A stretch of 64,000 bases of DNA from Pseudodesulfovibrio sp. zrk46 (GCF_012516435.1 NZ_CP051216.1:372001-436000), one strand, 5' to 3'; counted from the stretch's first letter, positions 8,403 to 17,484 are shown. Translations and numbers: made by a program. Notes: generated from the letters alone by a model not told the origin.

Positions 8403-9260
8403 ATGGAAACAATGCAGATAATTCGTGACCCCAAAGAGCTCCAGAAGCAATGCCTGAAATGGCGGCAGGAAGGCCTCACCATAGGCCTGGTGCCGACCAT
8501 GGGCTTTTTTCATGACGGACACCTTGCGCTGATGAAGCGTGCACGGCCCGAATGCGACAAGCTGGTAGTAACCCTGTTCGTGAACCCGACCCAGTTCGGG
8601 GAGAACGAGGATCTGGACAAGTACCCCCACGATTTCGAGGGCGACCGCGCCAAGGCAGAGTCCCAAGGTACGGATATACTTTTCGCGCCGGCTCCGGACG
8701 CCATGTACCACCCGGACCACGCCACATGGATCGATGTGCCCGAACTGGGCCAGCACCTGTGCGGCTCGGCCCGTCCCGGTCACTTCCGCGGAGTGTGCAC
8801 CGTTGTCACCAAGCTGTTCATGCTCACCCAGCCTGATCTGGCTGTTTTCGGGCAAAAGGACTGGCAGCAGCTCGCCATCATCCGACGCATGGTGCGCGAT
8901 CTGGACATCCCGGTGAAACTCATCGGCCACGAGATTATTCGCGAGGCAGATGGCCTGGCCATGAGCTCACGAAACGCCTACCTCACCGAAGAAGAACGCG
9001 CTGCCGCACCCGGCATCCGTCAAGGTTTGCAGAAAGCTGCCGATAAGGTGGTGTCCGGCGAACGTAATCCGGACGCTGTGAAGAAATTTTTGAAAGATGA
9101 GTTTTCCGCCGCCATTCCCATGAGCACGGTGGATTACATTGAAGTCGTCGACCCCGAAGCCATTGTCCCTGTGGACGAGATCACCGTTCCTGTCCTGGTG
9201 GCCGTAGCCGTGCAAGTTGGCAAGGCTCGACTGATCGATAACCTGTTGATTGAGGTATAA
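8403..9260 (+). CDS. panC: Pantothenate synthetase
   Basis: 285 residues, normal length. It joins pantoate and beta-alanine using ATP (via pantoyl-adenylate) in vitamin B5/CoA synthesis. Motifs: GLVPTMGFFHDGHLALM with the HxGH-type nucleotidyl site (here HDGH), FVNPTQFGENEDLDKYP, FGQKDWQQL, and the KMSKS-like AMSSRNAYL segment. Two starts are possible, ATG at 8403 and ATG at 8412; neither has a strong ribosome site. The stop codon abuts panD, whose product makes the beta-alanine used here, so the two form one operon. Confidence 0.96.
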   Translation: METMQIIRDPKELQKQCLKWRQEGLTIGLVPTMGFFHDGHLALMKRARPECDKLVVTLFVNPTQFGENEDLDKYPHDFEGDRAKAESQGTDILFAPAPDAMYHPDHATWIDVPELGQHLCGSARPGHFRGVCTVVTKLFMLTQPDLAVFGQKDWQQLAIIRRMVRDLDIPVKLIGHEIIREADGLAMSSRNAYLTEEERAAAPGIRQGLQKAADKVVSGERNPDAVKKFLKDEFSAAIPMSTVDYIEVVDPEAIVPVDEITVPVLVAVAVQVGKARLIDNLLIEV

Positions 9261-9261
9261 A

Positions 9262-9639
9262 ATGGCAAAACGCTGTTTTCTGAGCGCCAAGATTCATGGC
9301 GCCACCATCACCATGGCGAATCTGGAGTACCGGGGCAGCCTGTCCATCGACACCAAGCTGATGAAACAGGTTGGCATTCTGCCCTACGAACAGGTGGATG
9401 TGTACAACCTGGATAATGGAGAACGCCTGACCACCTACGCCATCCCCGGCGCCCCCGGAGAGATCTGTCTCAACGGTGCCGCCGCACACAAGGGCAAGGT
9501 CGGACAGCGCGTTATCATCGCCACTTACATGTGGCTGGACGAGAGCGAGGCACACACCAAGAAGCCCCGCGTCATCGTCGCTGGCAAAAACAACACCGTT
9601 GATGAAATTCTCGAGTGCGACCTCACTCCCGATTTCTAG
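9262..9639 (+). CDS. panD: Aspartate 1-decarboxylase (pyruvoyl enzyme)
   Basis: 125 residues from ATG 9262, chosen over an upstream in-frame start because MAKRCFLSAKIHGATITMA is the family N-terminus and GAGGTATAAA precedes it. PanD decarboxylates aspartate to beta-alanine for pantothenate. The proenzyme self-cleaves at Gly-Ser in EYRGSLSID, leaving a pyruvoyl group on the serine. PYEQVDVYN and GERLTTYAIPG, and NGAAAHKGKVGQRVIIATY, are standard. It begins one base after panC ends. It shares the transcript with panC; metK follows after a structured 80-base gap. Confidence 0.96.
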   Translation: MAKRCFLSAKIHGATITMANLEYRGSLSIDTKLMKQVGILPYEQVDVYNLDNGERLTTYAIPGAPGEICLNGAAAHKGKVGQRVIIATYMWLDESEAHTKKPRVIVAGKNNTVDEILECDLTPDF

Positions 9640-9662
9640 ACGTCACACATTTTAAAACCATC

Positions 9663-9711
9663 ATCAAAGTTGATCCGATAGTGACAACACTTCCGAATCA
9701 ACTTTAGGAGG
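9663..9711 (+). promoter_or_regulatory. metK leader: palindrome/hairpin abutting the ribosome site
   Basis: Arms AAAGTTGAT (9666-9674) and ATCAACTTT (9697-9705) pair perfectly, enclosing a symmetric 5x5 internal loop (CCGAT against TCCGA) and an inner AGTG-ACAA-CACT hairpin. AGGAGG starts directly after the stem. The same bases also contain the DNA palindrome ATCAA-AG-TTGAT (9663-9674). Either an RNA element that modulates ribosome access or a repressor operator is possible. SahR, an ArsR-family regulator, controls methionine-cycle genes in this group, but I cannot assign this site to it. Confidence 0.5.
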
Positions 9712-9719
9712 ACTCTCTC

Positions 9720-10889
9720 ATGCAGATTGAAGGCAAGTATCTGTTCACTTCCGAATCCGTTACTGAAGGTCACCCCGACAAAGTCGCCGACCAGATTTCC
9801 GACGCAATCCTCGATGCCATCATTGGTCAGGACGCTATGGCTCGCGTGGCCTGCGAAACCCTGGTCACCACCGGTATGGCTTTCATCGCCGGTGAGATTT
9901 CCACTACTGCTTACGCAGATTTCCCGGAGATCGTCCGCGCCACCATCAAGGACATCGGCTACAACTCTGCCGACAACATGGGCTTTGACTGGGAAACCTG
10001 CGCTGTCATCTCCTCCATTGACAAGCAGTCCCCGGATATCGCTCAGGGCGTTGACCGCCAGAAGCCCGAAGAACAGGGCGCAGGCGACCAGGGCATGATG
10101 TTCGGTTTCGCCACCAACGAGACCCCGACCCTGATGCCCACCCCGATCTACTACGCTCACCAGCTCTCCAAGCGCCTCACCGACGTGCGCAAGGAAGGCG
10201 TTCTGGACTACCTGCGCCCCGACGGCAAGACTCAGGTCTGCGTCGAATTCGACAACGGCAAGCCCGTGCGCATCGACAACGTTGTTGTCTCCTCCCAGCA
10301 CGCTGAAGGCGTCGAACTCGGCCAGCTGCAGGAAGACATCCTTCGTGAAGTCGTCCTCAAGACCCTGCCCGAGGACCTGATCGACGATAAACTCAAGTCT
10401 TACATCAACCCCACCGGCCGTTTCGTTATCGGTGGCCCCGTCGGCGACTGCGGTCTGACCGGCCGTAAGATCATCAACGACACCTACGGCGGTGCAGGTG
10501 CCCACGGCGGTGGCGCATTCTCCGGTAAGGACCCGTCCAAGGTCGACCGCTCCGGCGCTTACATGGCTCGTTACGTTGCCAAGAACGTCGTTGCTTCCGG
10601 CCTGGCCGACCAGTGCGAAGTCCAGATCGCTTACGCCATCGGTGTTGCCGATCCCGTCTCCGTAGTTGTCTGCTCCCGCGGCACCGGCAAGGTCTCCGAC
10701 GAACAGCTGACCAAGGCTGTCAACGAAGTCTTCGACCTGCGCCCCTACTACATCCTGGAACGCCTGGACCTGCGCAAGCCTATCTTCCAGAAGTCCACCA
10801 ACTACGGTCACTTCGGTCGCGAGCTCCCCGAGTTCGGCTGGGAAAAGACCGACGCTGTCGACGATCTCCGCACTGCCTGCAAGATCTAG
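9720..10889 (+). CDS. metK: S-adenosylmethionine synthetase
   Basis: 389 residues. Makes S-adenosylmethionine from methionine and ATP. Motifs: [21 protein letters not shown] at the N-terminus, [12 protein letters not shown], the phosphate-binding stretch [22 protein letters not shown], and the C-terminal [14 protein letters not shown]. The start follows AGGAGG by eight bases. Codon use is very biased to C-ending codons, as in a highly expressed gene. Expression may respond to the leader structure at 9663-9711. Ends with a strong terminator. Confidence 0.98.
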   Translation: MQIEGKYLFTSESVTEGHPDKVADQISDAILDAIIGQDAMARVACETLVTTGMAFIAGEISTTAYADFPEIVRATIKDIGYNSADNMGFDWETCAVISSIDKQSPDIAQGVDRQKPEEQGAGDQGMMFGFATNETPTLMPTPIYYAHQLSKRLTDVRKEGVLDYLRPDGKTQVCVEFDNGKPVRIDNVVVSSQHAEGVELGQLQEDILREVVLKTLPEDLIDDKLKSYINPTGRFVIGGPVGDCGLTGRKIINDTYGGAGAHGGGAFSGKDPSKVDRSGAYMARYVAKNVVASGLADQCEVQIAYAIGVADPVSVVVCSRGTGKVSDEQLTKAVNEVFDLRPYYILERLDLRKPIFQKSTNYGHFGRELPEFGWEKTDAVDDLRTACKI

Positions 10890-10911
10890 TCGATCATCAA
10901 AGCGACACAAC

Positions 10912-10946
10912 AAAGGCCCCGGCAGCACATGCTGCCGGGGCCTTTT
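10912..10946 (+). terminator. Intrinsic terminator after metK
   Basis: Long GC-rich hairpin AAAGGCCCCGGCAGC-ACAT-GCTGCCGGGGCCTTT followed by TTCATTTTT. It lies between the convergent metK and the solute-binding gene and may serve both strands. Confidence 0.9.
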
Positions 10947-10975
10947 CATTTTTCGAAATATGTCATGCGAGAGGA

Positions 10976-11704
10976 CTAGTCTTCGCTCTCTCCATTCTCC
11001 TTCGCAATGCGTTGCATCTCAATCGCAAATTGGTTGGCCAACGCATGGCCCTTGGCACCCAGCGTCTTGGAAAAAGCCACGAAGAACTGCTGCCGCGCCA
11101 AGGAAAACATGACGCGGACCTTGTCCCGATGCCCCAGTTCATTGAGCACAGCCGCGCCACCATAGCGGTTGCCCAACGCGACATCAAACCGCCCCTCAGC
11201 AAGCATCTTGTACAGGGTGTGGCTGTCTTTGACAAAAACCACATTTCCGCCCAGTTTTTCCAGCACGCCTTCGCCATAATGGTAGCCGCGCACCGCGCCG
11301 ACATCATGACCATGCAGGTCATCCAGCACGACGGGCCGAAATCCGCTGGCGTTGTTCACGTACACGACGATCTCTTCATAGATGGAGCTGAACGGCACGT
11401 ATTCCATATATTGTGCCCGCTCCTCATTCCAATAGAGGTTGGCGGCGCAGTGCACCTCTCCTGTTTTCATCTCATAAAGCAAACGCGCAAACGGCAGAGG
11501 CTGAAAAACAGGCTCGAGACCGAGCTTCTGACAAACTTGTCGGACAAGCTCCACGGCTGTGCCATGAGCCTTGCCATCCTTGGGATAATTAAAGGGAGGG
11601 TATTTGATATATGCAACACGCAACTCTTCTGCTCCTGCCGGTGCAGCCATAAGGCCCGGCAGGAAGACGCCAAAGAGTAACAACGCTATTAAATACAACC
11701 GCAT
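10976..11704 (-). CDS. Periplasmic solute-binding protein (SBP_bac_3 type)
   Basis: 242 residues with a clear Sec signal peptide (MRLYLIALLLFGVFLPGLMA, cleavage near APAGA-EELR). The mature protein begins LRVAYIKYPPFNYPKDGKAHG, the usual entry into a polar-amino-acid-type binding domain, and has VELVRQVCQKLGLEPVFQ and FDVALGNRYGGAAVL. No permease or ATPase gene is adjacent, so it is an orphan. Such orphans in this group often feed sensors, but the ligand and partner are unknown. Confidence 0.85.
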   Translation of the reverse strand: MRLYLIALLLFGVFLPGLMAAPAGAEELRVAYIKYPPFNYPKDGKAHGTAVELVRQVCQKLGLEPVFQPLPFARLLYEMKTGEVHCAANLYWNEERAQYMEYVPFSSIYEEIVVYVNNASGFRPVVLDDLHGHDVGAVRGYHYGEGVLEKLGGNVVFVKDSHTLYKMLAEGRFDVALGNRYGGAAVLNELGHRDKVRVMFSLARQQFFVAFSKTLGAKGHALANQFAIEMQRIAKENGESED

Positions 11705-11767
11705 ATTCAGGACCTTGCCACGACCTGAGCTTCACATCAAACAAAAAGGTGGGGCAATTCTGCCCGG

Positions 11768-11783
11768 CATACATTTTTGTATG
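11768..11783. promoter_or_regulatory. Inverted repeat in the divergent promoter region
   Basis: CATACA-TTTT-TGTATG, a perfect 6-bp dyad between the divergent solute-binding and glutamate-synthase-like genes. Possible operator; no family assigned. Confidence 0.35.
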
Positions 11784-11892
11784 TAATAATTGTCGTTTTT
11801 GTCGATTTAAGATGACTTCGGCATTTTGCTTTGTTACAAACTTGCCACTTTATTCATTTGAACATTCATTCACACCTATTTGGAGAGAGAAA

Positions 11893-13521
11893 TTGACGAA
11901 CTTCCCAAAAAGTAATGACGTATTAGGAAGCGTAAACCGCGGTAACGCCATTGATTCAGGTCTGTGCACCCTGTGCCGGGCCGATTGTCAGGGCAAATGT
12001 GAGACTTGGCTTTCCTCCCTGCGTGGCCGCGAAGTGCTGTACCCCCGCGACTTCGGTCTTGTCACCGCAGGCAGCGGCAACACCACCCACGTGGGCGTTT
12101 CCTACAACTCCCTCAGAATTCAGGGTCTGAACTACGGTGCCATGGGCGCTCCCTGCACCGACAAGGACCTGCTTTTCACTGATGTTTCTCTGGAGACATC
12201 CTTCGGCGCCAAAGAGACTACCAAATGTAAAGTTCCCTTCATGACCGGCGCCCTCGGTTCCACCTTCATCGCCGCCAAGTACTGGGACGCTTTTGCTTCC
12301 GGTTGCGCGCTGGTTGGCGCACCCATCGTTGTCGGTGAAAACGTTGTCGGCGTGGACCGCGAATCCGAGATCAAGAACGGCCGCATTTCCAAGGCTCCCG
12401 AGCTGGAACGCCGTATCGACACCTACATGCGCTATTACGATGGCTACGGCGCAATCATCGTGCAGCTCAACGTTGAGGACACCCGCAACGGCGTGGCCGA
12501 ATACGTGGCCGAGAAGTACGGCGACAAGGTCATCATCGAACTCAAGTGGGGTCAGGGCGCCAAGAACATCGGCGGCGAGATCGAAGTCACCAGCATCGAG
12601 TACGCCCAGTTCCTGAAGAAACGTGGCTACCTCGTGGATCCCGATCCGGAAAAGCCCGAAGTCATCGACGGCTACAATCGCGGCTCCATCAAGCACTTCG
12701 CCCGCCACAGCCGCCTCGGCTACACCAACCTCGCCACCTACGAACAGGTTCGCGACGAGTTCATGAACTCCGTCAAGTACCTGCGCGAACTCGGCTTCAA
12801 GCGCATCTCCCTGAAGACCGGTTCCTACGGCATGGAAGCGCTGGCCATGGCCATCAAGTTCGCCTCCGAAGCAGAACTTGACCTGCTCACCATGGACGGC
12901 TCCGGCGGTGGCACCGGCATGAGCCCGTGGAACATGATGGAAAGCTGGGGCGTCCCCTCCATCCTGCTCCACTCCAAGGCGCATGAATACGCTTCCCGCC
13001 TCGCCGCCAAGGGCAAGCGCGTAGTGGATATGTCTTTCGCCGGTGGTTTTGCCAAAGGCAGCGACATCTTCAAGGGCCTCGCCCTCGGCGGTCCTTACGC
13101 CAAGATGATCTGCATGGGCCGCGGCATGATGATCCCCGGCTTCCTCGGCTCCAACATCGAAGGCGTGCTCAACCCCGAGCGCAAGGCTGCGGTCAACGGC
13201 AACTGGGACAAGCTCCCCGCCGCTGTTGCCAAGTACGGGCAGTCTGCTGAAGAAATCTTCGCCTGCTACTCCGACGTTGAGAAACATGTCGGTAAGGATG
13301 AGATGAAGAACGTGCCGCTGGGTGCGGTCGCCATCTGGTGTCTGGTGGACAAACTGTCCGCAGAGCTGCAGCAGCTCCTGTGCGGTGCGCGCAAGTTCTC
13401 CCTGCAGGAAATCGGTCGCAACGACATTGCCTCCGGCAACCGCGAAACCGAACAGGAAACCGGCATCCGTTTCATCACCGATATCATGGATGAAACCGCC
13501 AAGAAGATCCTCGACATGTAA
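11893..13521 (+). CDS. FMN-binding glutamate synthase-family protein with N-terminal cysteine motif
   Basis: 542 residues from a TTG start at 11893, which has GGAGAG five bases upstream; the frame is open further up, but those starts lack ribosome sites and would add a cysteine-rich non-conserved leader. The body resembles the FMN/synthase domain of glutamate synthase (GltB): LTMDGSGGGTGMSPWNM flavin-phosphate segment, SIKHFARHSRLGYTNL, and DMSFAGGFAKGSDIFK. The canonical GltB 3Fe-4S cysteine cluster is not seen. Instead residues 25-36 carry C-x2-C-x3-C-x3-C, which could hold a cluster. No amidotransferase domain is present, so true glutamate synthase activity is doubtful; it may act in another flavin-dependent reaction. 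Ends at a strong terminator. Confidence 0.82.
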   Translation: MTNFPKSNDVLGSVNRGNAIDSGLCTLCRADCQGKCETWLSSLRGREVLYPRDFGLVTAGSGNTTHVGVSYNSLRIQGLNYGAMGAPCTDKDLLFTDVSLETSFGAKETTKCKVPFMTGALGSTFIAAKYWDAFASGCALVGAPIVVGENVVGVDRESEIKNGRISKAPELERRIDTYMRYYDGYGAIIVQLNVEDTRNGVAEYVAEKYGDKVIIELKWGQGAKNIGGEIEVTSIEYAQFLKKRGYLVDPDPEKPEVIDGYNRGSIKHFARHSRLGYTNLATYEQVRDEFMNSVKYLRELGFKRISLKTGSYGMEALAMAIKFASEAELDLLTMDGSGGGTGMSPWNMMESWGVPSILLHSKAHEYASRLAAKGKRVVDMSFAGGFAKGSDIFKGLALGGPYAKMICMGRGMMIPGFLGSNIEGVLNPERKAAVNGNWDKLPAAVAKYGQSAEEIFACYSDVEKHVGKDEMKNVPLGAVAIWCLVDKLSAELQQLLCGARKFSLQEIGRNDIASGNRETEQETGIRFITDIMDETAKKILDM

Positions 13522-13546
13522 GACACGTCGAACTGATCAAACCACG

Positions 13547-13578
13547 AGGCCTGCGGCAATGTCGCAGGCCTTTTTTTT
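13547..13578 (+). terminator. Intrinsic terminator after the glutamate-synthase-like gene
   Basis: AGGCCTGCG-GCAATGT-CGCAGGCCT followed by seven more T's. It also lies just past the end of the convergent bioC gene. Confidence 0.9.
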
Positions 13579-13587
13579 GTAAATGGG

Positions 13588-14361
13588 CTAGCGGCGGCCC
13601 CAAAGATAGAGAATGGAAGAGGTCGAAGGGATACCATCAGTGACGCGGAATCGCTCAAGGTAGTTGATAAACTCCTTGTACGCCGACTTGGATGGCTGCT
13701 TGTCCCCGCCCGTTGCAGTGGCTCCGGTGGAACGATGAGCACGCAGCATATCGGATGCACTGGCATAGTGACAGGTATAGCTTGTCTGCTCCCACTGCAC
13801 ATCTGTCACGTGGGCATCCTGCAGAATTTCAATGAAAAACTCTGCCGGACGCATGGGAAGCATGGAGCCGAAGCCGGTAGCAGCAGAGGCCTTGGCAAAC
13901 TCGGCATAGGTTCCTTCTACAAAGATGGAAAGGGAGAAGAAACCACCGTTTCGCAGCAGCTTGAGGTTGTCATGAATGGTGACTTCTGGCGAATGATACC
14001 ACTGCATTGTGGACGAACTCACCAGCAGGTCAAAGCTGTCTTGTGACAATTTGAGACACTCGGCATCGGCCATCACCAGTTCCGGATTAGAGAGCATGCG
14101 CAGGTTAACCTGCGACAACATTTCCGGGGAGATATCCACGGCCACGTATCTGTCGTGCTGACAACGAGACGCGATATGCCTGGTCAGGACGCCGCCCCCC
14201 GCACCGATCTCGATAACGGCAGGATACTCGCCCTCCGGAACATGTCCGGCACACTTCAGCGCAACCTCGGCCTGCACCTTGGCGGCCTTGGCGTACGTAT
14301 CCCTCGCCCGGTCGAATGCGCGGCGGATGCTATCTTTGGAAAGCGATGTCGATAATGTCAT
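13588..14361 (-). CDS. bioC: Malonyl-ACP O-methyltransferase-like (BioC)
   Basis: 257 residues from the ATG at 14361 (a TTG nine bases upstream is less likely). SAM-dependent methyltransferase: RRAFDRARDTYAKAAKVQ at the N-terminus is typical of BioC, then motif I VIEIGAGGGVLTRHIA, VAVDISPEML, and LLVSSSTMQWYHSP. BioC methylates malonyl-ACP so that fatty acid synthesis can build the pimeloyl chain of biotin. It is the last gene of bioF-esterase-bioC and overlaps the esterase by 32 bases, which supports the assignment. Confidence 0.87.
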   Translation of the reverse strand: MTLSTSLSKDSIRRAFDRARDTYAKAAKVQAEVALKCAGHVPEGEYPAVIEIGAGGGVLTRHIASRCQHDRYVAVDISPEMLSQVNLRMLSNPELVMADAECLKLSQDSFDLLVSSSTMQWYHSPEVTIHDNLKLLRNGGFFSLSIFVEGTYAEFAKASAATGFGSMLPMRPAEFFIEILQDAHVTDVQWEQTSYTCHYASASDMLRAHRSTGATATGGDKQPSKSAYKEFINYLERFRVTDGIPSTSSILYLWGRR

Positions 14362-14938
14362 TGTCTGCAATCCAGTGCCCGCATGTCAGGGCCATGTAGG
14401 AAGCCTTGGGCATGGTTTCCCAGATATCTTCCGAAGCCAGCGGGGCCACGATCCGGTCATGCTCGCCGTGAACAAGCACAGTCTTTTCCGCTCCCAGATG
14501 GGAAGCTGCCGCGCGTGAGGTACGCAAATATTCCAACCCTTCAATCAGACTTTCCGTGTCGGCCGGATCAAAGGGAACCGTGCCACGGAATCCGCAATTG
14601 GCAAGAAACCCGTCAATAACGCTCTGCGGGTCGCGTTTCATGCCACGAATCATCAGTTTGACGATCTTGTCAGCAGTGTAATCCGTGAACCCAAGAAATG
14701 GAGCAAGCAGTACGATACGATCAAACCGCTCCACCACACGACTCCATCGTTTCAACGCCATGTGGGCACCAGTGGACCATGCGATGAGCGTCGACGCCTC
14801 GGAAGATTCAAAGCGCTCGAATATTTCACGTTCGCTATGCCGCACAAAGGGCATGAGGAATTCGCCCTTGCCTTTCAAGGCAGGGAACAATTCCGGATAG
14901 CCGGCCCAGCCGGACACAAAGAGAAAATCGTTAATCAA
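14330..14938 (-). CDS. Alpha/beta hydrolase, candidate pimeloyl-ACP methyl ester esterase
   Basis: 202 residues from a TTG start at 14938, overlapping the end of bioF by eight bases. Hydrolase features: nucleophile elbow AWSTGAH (serine in a G/A-x-S-x-G context), DRIVLLAPFLGF, and a late catalytic pair VLVHGEHDRIVAP (Asp) and TCGHWIA (His). Placed between bioF and bioC, its likely job is to remove the methyl ester installed by BioC, the role of BioH or BioG. The small size and AWSTG motif are closer to BioG-like proteins than to BioH, but the subfamily cannot be fixed by eye. Confidence 0.78.
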   Translation of the reverse strand: MINDFLFVSGWAGYPELFPALKGKGEFLMPFVRHSEREIFERFESSEASTLIAWSTGAHMALKRWSRVVERFDRIVLLAPFLGFTDYTADKIVKLMIRGMKRDPQSVIDGFLANCGFRGTVPFDPADTESLIEGLEYLRTSRAAASHLGAEKTVLVHGEHDRIVAPLASEDIWETMPKASYMALTCGHWIADNDIIDIAFQR

Positions 14939-16103
14939 GGCTGTCCACCATCCGGGATACGGCCTGTTTGAAGTGGCTCAAGTCCGCATCAGTCAAGTCC
15001 GCGCGCAAGCTGATCCGTAAGCGGGCTGTCCCCTGCGGCACAGTGGGCGGGCGGACGGCACCGACATAGATCCCCTGCTCCATGAGCATGTCTCGCGCCT
15101 TGAGCGCGGCCTCGTTTTCACCGAGAATAACAGGAATGATGGCAGTCTGCGACGGCCCGGTATCCAAGTCGAGTTGTTGCAGGAATCTGCGCACATCACC
15201 TGCCATGACACCAAGGCGCTCACCCAACTCCGGCTCACTGCGAACAAGACGAACCGCCGCCAGATTTGCCCCGATGGTTGCGGGAGGCAAGGCGGTAGAA
15301 AAAATGAAGGGTCGTCCCTTGTTACGCAGAAATTCGATAATATCCGACTTGCCAGCCACATAGGCCCCGTAAGAACCGAGCCCCTTGCTGAAGGTCCCCA
15401 TGTGAACATCTATCCGATCAGAAAGACCGAGTTCGGCGGCAAGTCCACGCCCCTTGCCCATAACTCCGGCAGCGTGCGCTTCATCTATTACAGACAACAC
15501 CTGATAGCGTTCGCACAGTTCCACTATGGCAGTCAGTTCTGCCAGATCACCGTCCATGGAGAAAACGGAATCCGTGACAAGCAACTTTCTTGGCGCGTCG
15601 GCATGCTTTTCCATCAGCGCGGCAAGGTGCTCCATGTCATTATGACGATAACGAACATGCTTTGCGCCGGACAAACGGACACCGTCCACTATGGATGCAT
15701 GATTGAGTTTGTCGGAGAAAACGACTGTATGCCTGTCGGCCAGCGTAGACAGAATCATCAGGTTGGCCGTGAAACCGGAGCCGACCACCAGGGCGTCTTC
15801 CTGTTTCTTGAACTCGCGAAGCTCCTGCTCCAACTCATCAAACAGCGAGTAGTTGCCGCTGATAAGGCGGGACGCTCCGCTGGAGGTGCCATACTTTTCC
15901 GTGGCGTCGATGGCGGCCTGTTTCAATTCCGGCCGCCCGGCCAATCCAAGATAATTGTTGGACGCGAGGTTGAGCAGTTGCTTGCCGTCATACTGCAGCC
16001 ACTTGTCAGCACCACTCTCCACAGGGGGAATCCTGCGGACAAGGTTCTGCTGTTCGAGTTCCTGCAACTCTCCGAAAATGAAATCTCTATAGGAGTACGA
16101 CAT
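14931..16103 (-). CDS. bioF: 8-amino-7-oxononanoate synthase (BioF)
   Basis: 390 residues. PLP enzyme joining pimeloyl-ACP (or -CoA) and alanine, the first ring-assembly step of biotin. Motifs: NLASNNYLGLAG, KYGTSSGASRLISGN, VVFSDKLNHASIVDG, IDEAHAAGVMG (PLP-contacting Asp), and the PLP-lysine region VHMGTFSKGLGSYGAYVAG. First gene of the minus-strand bio cluster; the downstream esterase and bioC genes overlap it serially, so all three are probably co-translated. No clear BirA operator was seen upstream. Confidence 0.95.
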   Translation of the reverse strand: MSYSYRDFIFGELQELEQQNLVRRIPPVESGADKWLQYDGKQLLNLASNNYLGLAGRPELKQAAIDATEKYGTSSGASRLISGNYSLFDELEQELREFKKQEDALVVGSGFTANLMILSTLADRHTVVFSDKLNHASIVDGVRLSGAKHVRYRHNDMEHLAALMEKHADAPRKLLVTDSVFSMDGDLAELTAIVELCERYQVLSVIDEAHAAGVMGKGRGLAAELGLSDRIDVHMGTFSKGLGSYGAYVAGKSDIIEFLRNKGRPFIFSTALPPATIGANLAAVRLVRSEPELGERLGVMAGDVRRFLQQLDLDTGPSQTAIIPVILGENEAALKARDMLMEQGIYVGAVRPPTVPQGTARLRISLRADLTDADLSHFKQAVSRMVDSLD

Positions 16104-16236
16104 GATATTGCCTGTGGAAACGATGGCGTCGCGATTCGCGAAAAACCATGATTCGCGCCGTACGTTTCAGGCACAGGAATATACACTTACCCCACGGAAA
16201 GCAATGAATGAGTAGGCCGCAGCCTAAACAGCCGTT

Positions 16237-17484
16237 CTAAAGATAACAGGCGCAGGCGTCCTCGCGGCTCATGTCGGAGCACAGGATGAGATGGCGGCCG
16301 CTAGCCTTGTGGTAAAAGACATGGGCAATGGTGATGCAGAGATTACCCGAGGCAAGCGAGATGTACGGTTCAGTAGTGAACTTCTCCAACCCGGCCTGAA
16401 CCGGCAGGAAATATTCCTTGAGGGAATGATCTGCGCCAAGACGTGCGGGCTCGTACAGGAAGCGACGGCTTTTCTTCAGCTTGCTGGGATTGCACAAAGT
16501 ATCACTTACCTGACGTCCTTTCATATCCAGCACATACAGACACTCGACACTGGGGTACGTATCAATGAAGCGGGTCAACGCCTTATCAATACCTCTTGAG
16601 GGGGTATCCGCCAGAGAGTGACACATGGTCAGCATCAACAAATCGTAATTCTTGAAGACGCGTTTCTCTTCCGCGAAATGACGGGTCCGCTGTTCACGAT
16701 GCTTCTCTGCCAGGGCGTGTACTTTTTCGGCCATTCCGGGCACGGCATCAAGGCCGGGCGCGGGACGCGCAAAGAAAAAGCCCTGAAAGACATCAACACC
16801 GTTACCGAGCAGGCACATGGCCTCGCCGCTTGTCTCCACGCCTTCGGCCAATACAAGACTGCCGATACGGTTGGACATCTGCACGAAACTGCGCACCACT
16901 TCAAGCTTGTGGAAGTGCTTATCCACACCGGAAATGAGTGAGCGATCCAACTTGATGACATCGGGCTGAATCATCGGGATACGGTCGAGGTTGGAAAAAC
17001 CTGCTCCAACGTCATCCAGTGCAATGAGGAAGTTCTTTTTGCGATAGAACCGGACGAACTCCATGAGTGCGTTCTCGTCGTCGCAACGGGACTCGATGAT
17101 CTCGATAATAACGTTATTGGGGCTGACGCCACAACGCTTGATGAGCTTGAGCAGATGATTGGAACCCCGTGTAGCCTCGGTGATGCAGGATGCATCGATA
17201 TTCATGGAGAGCATCACGGACTTGTCCTTGCGATGCAGGGGGGCAAAGGCTTCAACCGCTTTTGTTCGGCAGACCCGGTCCAAAGCGAGCCGGGATGCCG
17301 CGTCCCGGGCCTGACCGAACAGCAGGGTTGGAGGTACAATTTCTCCGCTTTCGGGGTCGAATCCTCTGCTTAACGCTTCCAGTCCGATGACGGCCTTGCG
17401 CTTAAGCGAGACCTGGGGCTGAAAATGGGTAAGTATGGACTCTTCTTCTAATATCTTTTCGAGATCGGGCACGGTGGTAAACAT
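16237..17484 (-). CDS. EAL-domain c-di-GMP phosphodiesterase with C-terminal sensor-like domain
   Basis: 415 residues. The EAL domain is N-terminal (about 10-250) and keeps the catalytic set: GLEALSRG, MNIDAS, IIEIIESR, ALDDVGAGFSNLDRI, DVIKLDRSLI, AEGVET and FQGFFFARP. It should therefore hydrolyse c-di-GMP to pGpG. The C-terminal half (about 275-415) is a Cache/PDC-like region (YPSVECLYVLDMKGRQVSDT) lacking membrane helices, so sensing is probably cytosolic. It lies upstream of the bio genes on the same strand but 130 bases away, so it is not clearly the same operon. Confidence 0.9.
   Translation of the reverse strand: MFTTVPDLEKILEEESILTHFQPQVSLKRKAVIGLEALSRGFDPESGEIVPPTLLFGQARDAASRLALDRVCRTKAVEAFAPLHRKDKSVMLSMNIDASCITEATRGSNHLLKLIKRCGVSPNNVIIEIIESRCDDENALMEFVRFYRKKNFLIALDDVGAGFSNLDRIPMIQPDVIKLDRSLISGVDKHFHKLEVVRSFVQMSNRIGSLVLAEGVETSGEAMCLLGNGVDVFQGFFFARPAPGLDAVPGMAEKVHALAEKHREQRTRHFAEEKRVFKNYDLLMLTMCHSLADTPSRGIDKALTRFIDTYPSVECLYVLDMKGRQVSDTLCNPSKLKKSRRFLYEPARLGADHSLKEYFLPVQAGLEKFTTEPYISLASGNLCITIAHVFYHKASGRHLILCSDMSREDACACYL

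Noticed and set aside
16104..16236. Search for a BirA operator upstream of bioF
   Set aside because: No pair of TTGTTAACC-type half-sites was found.
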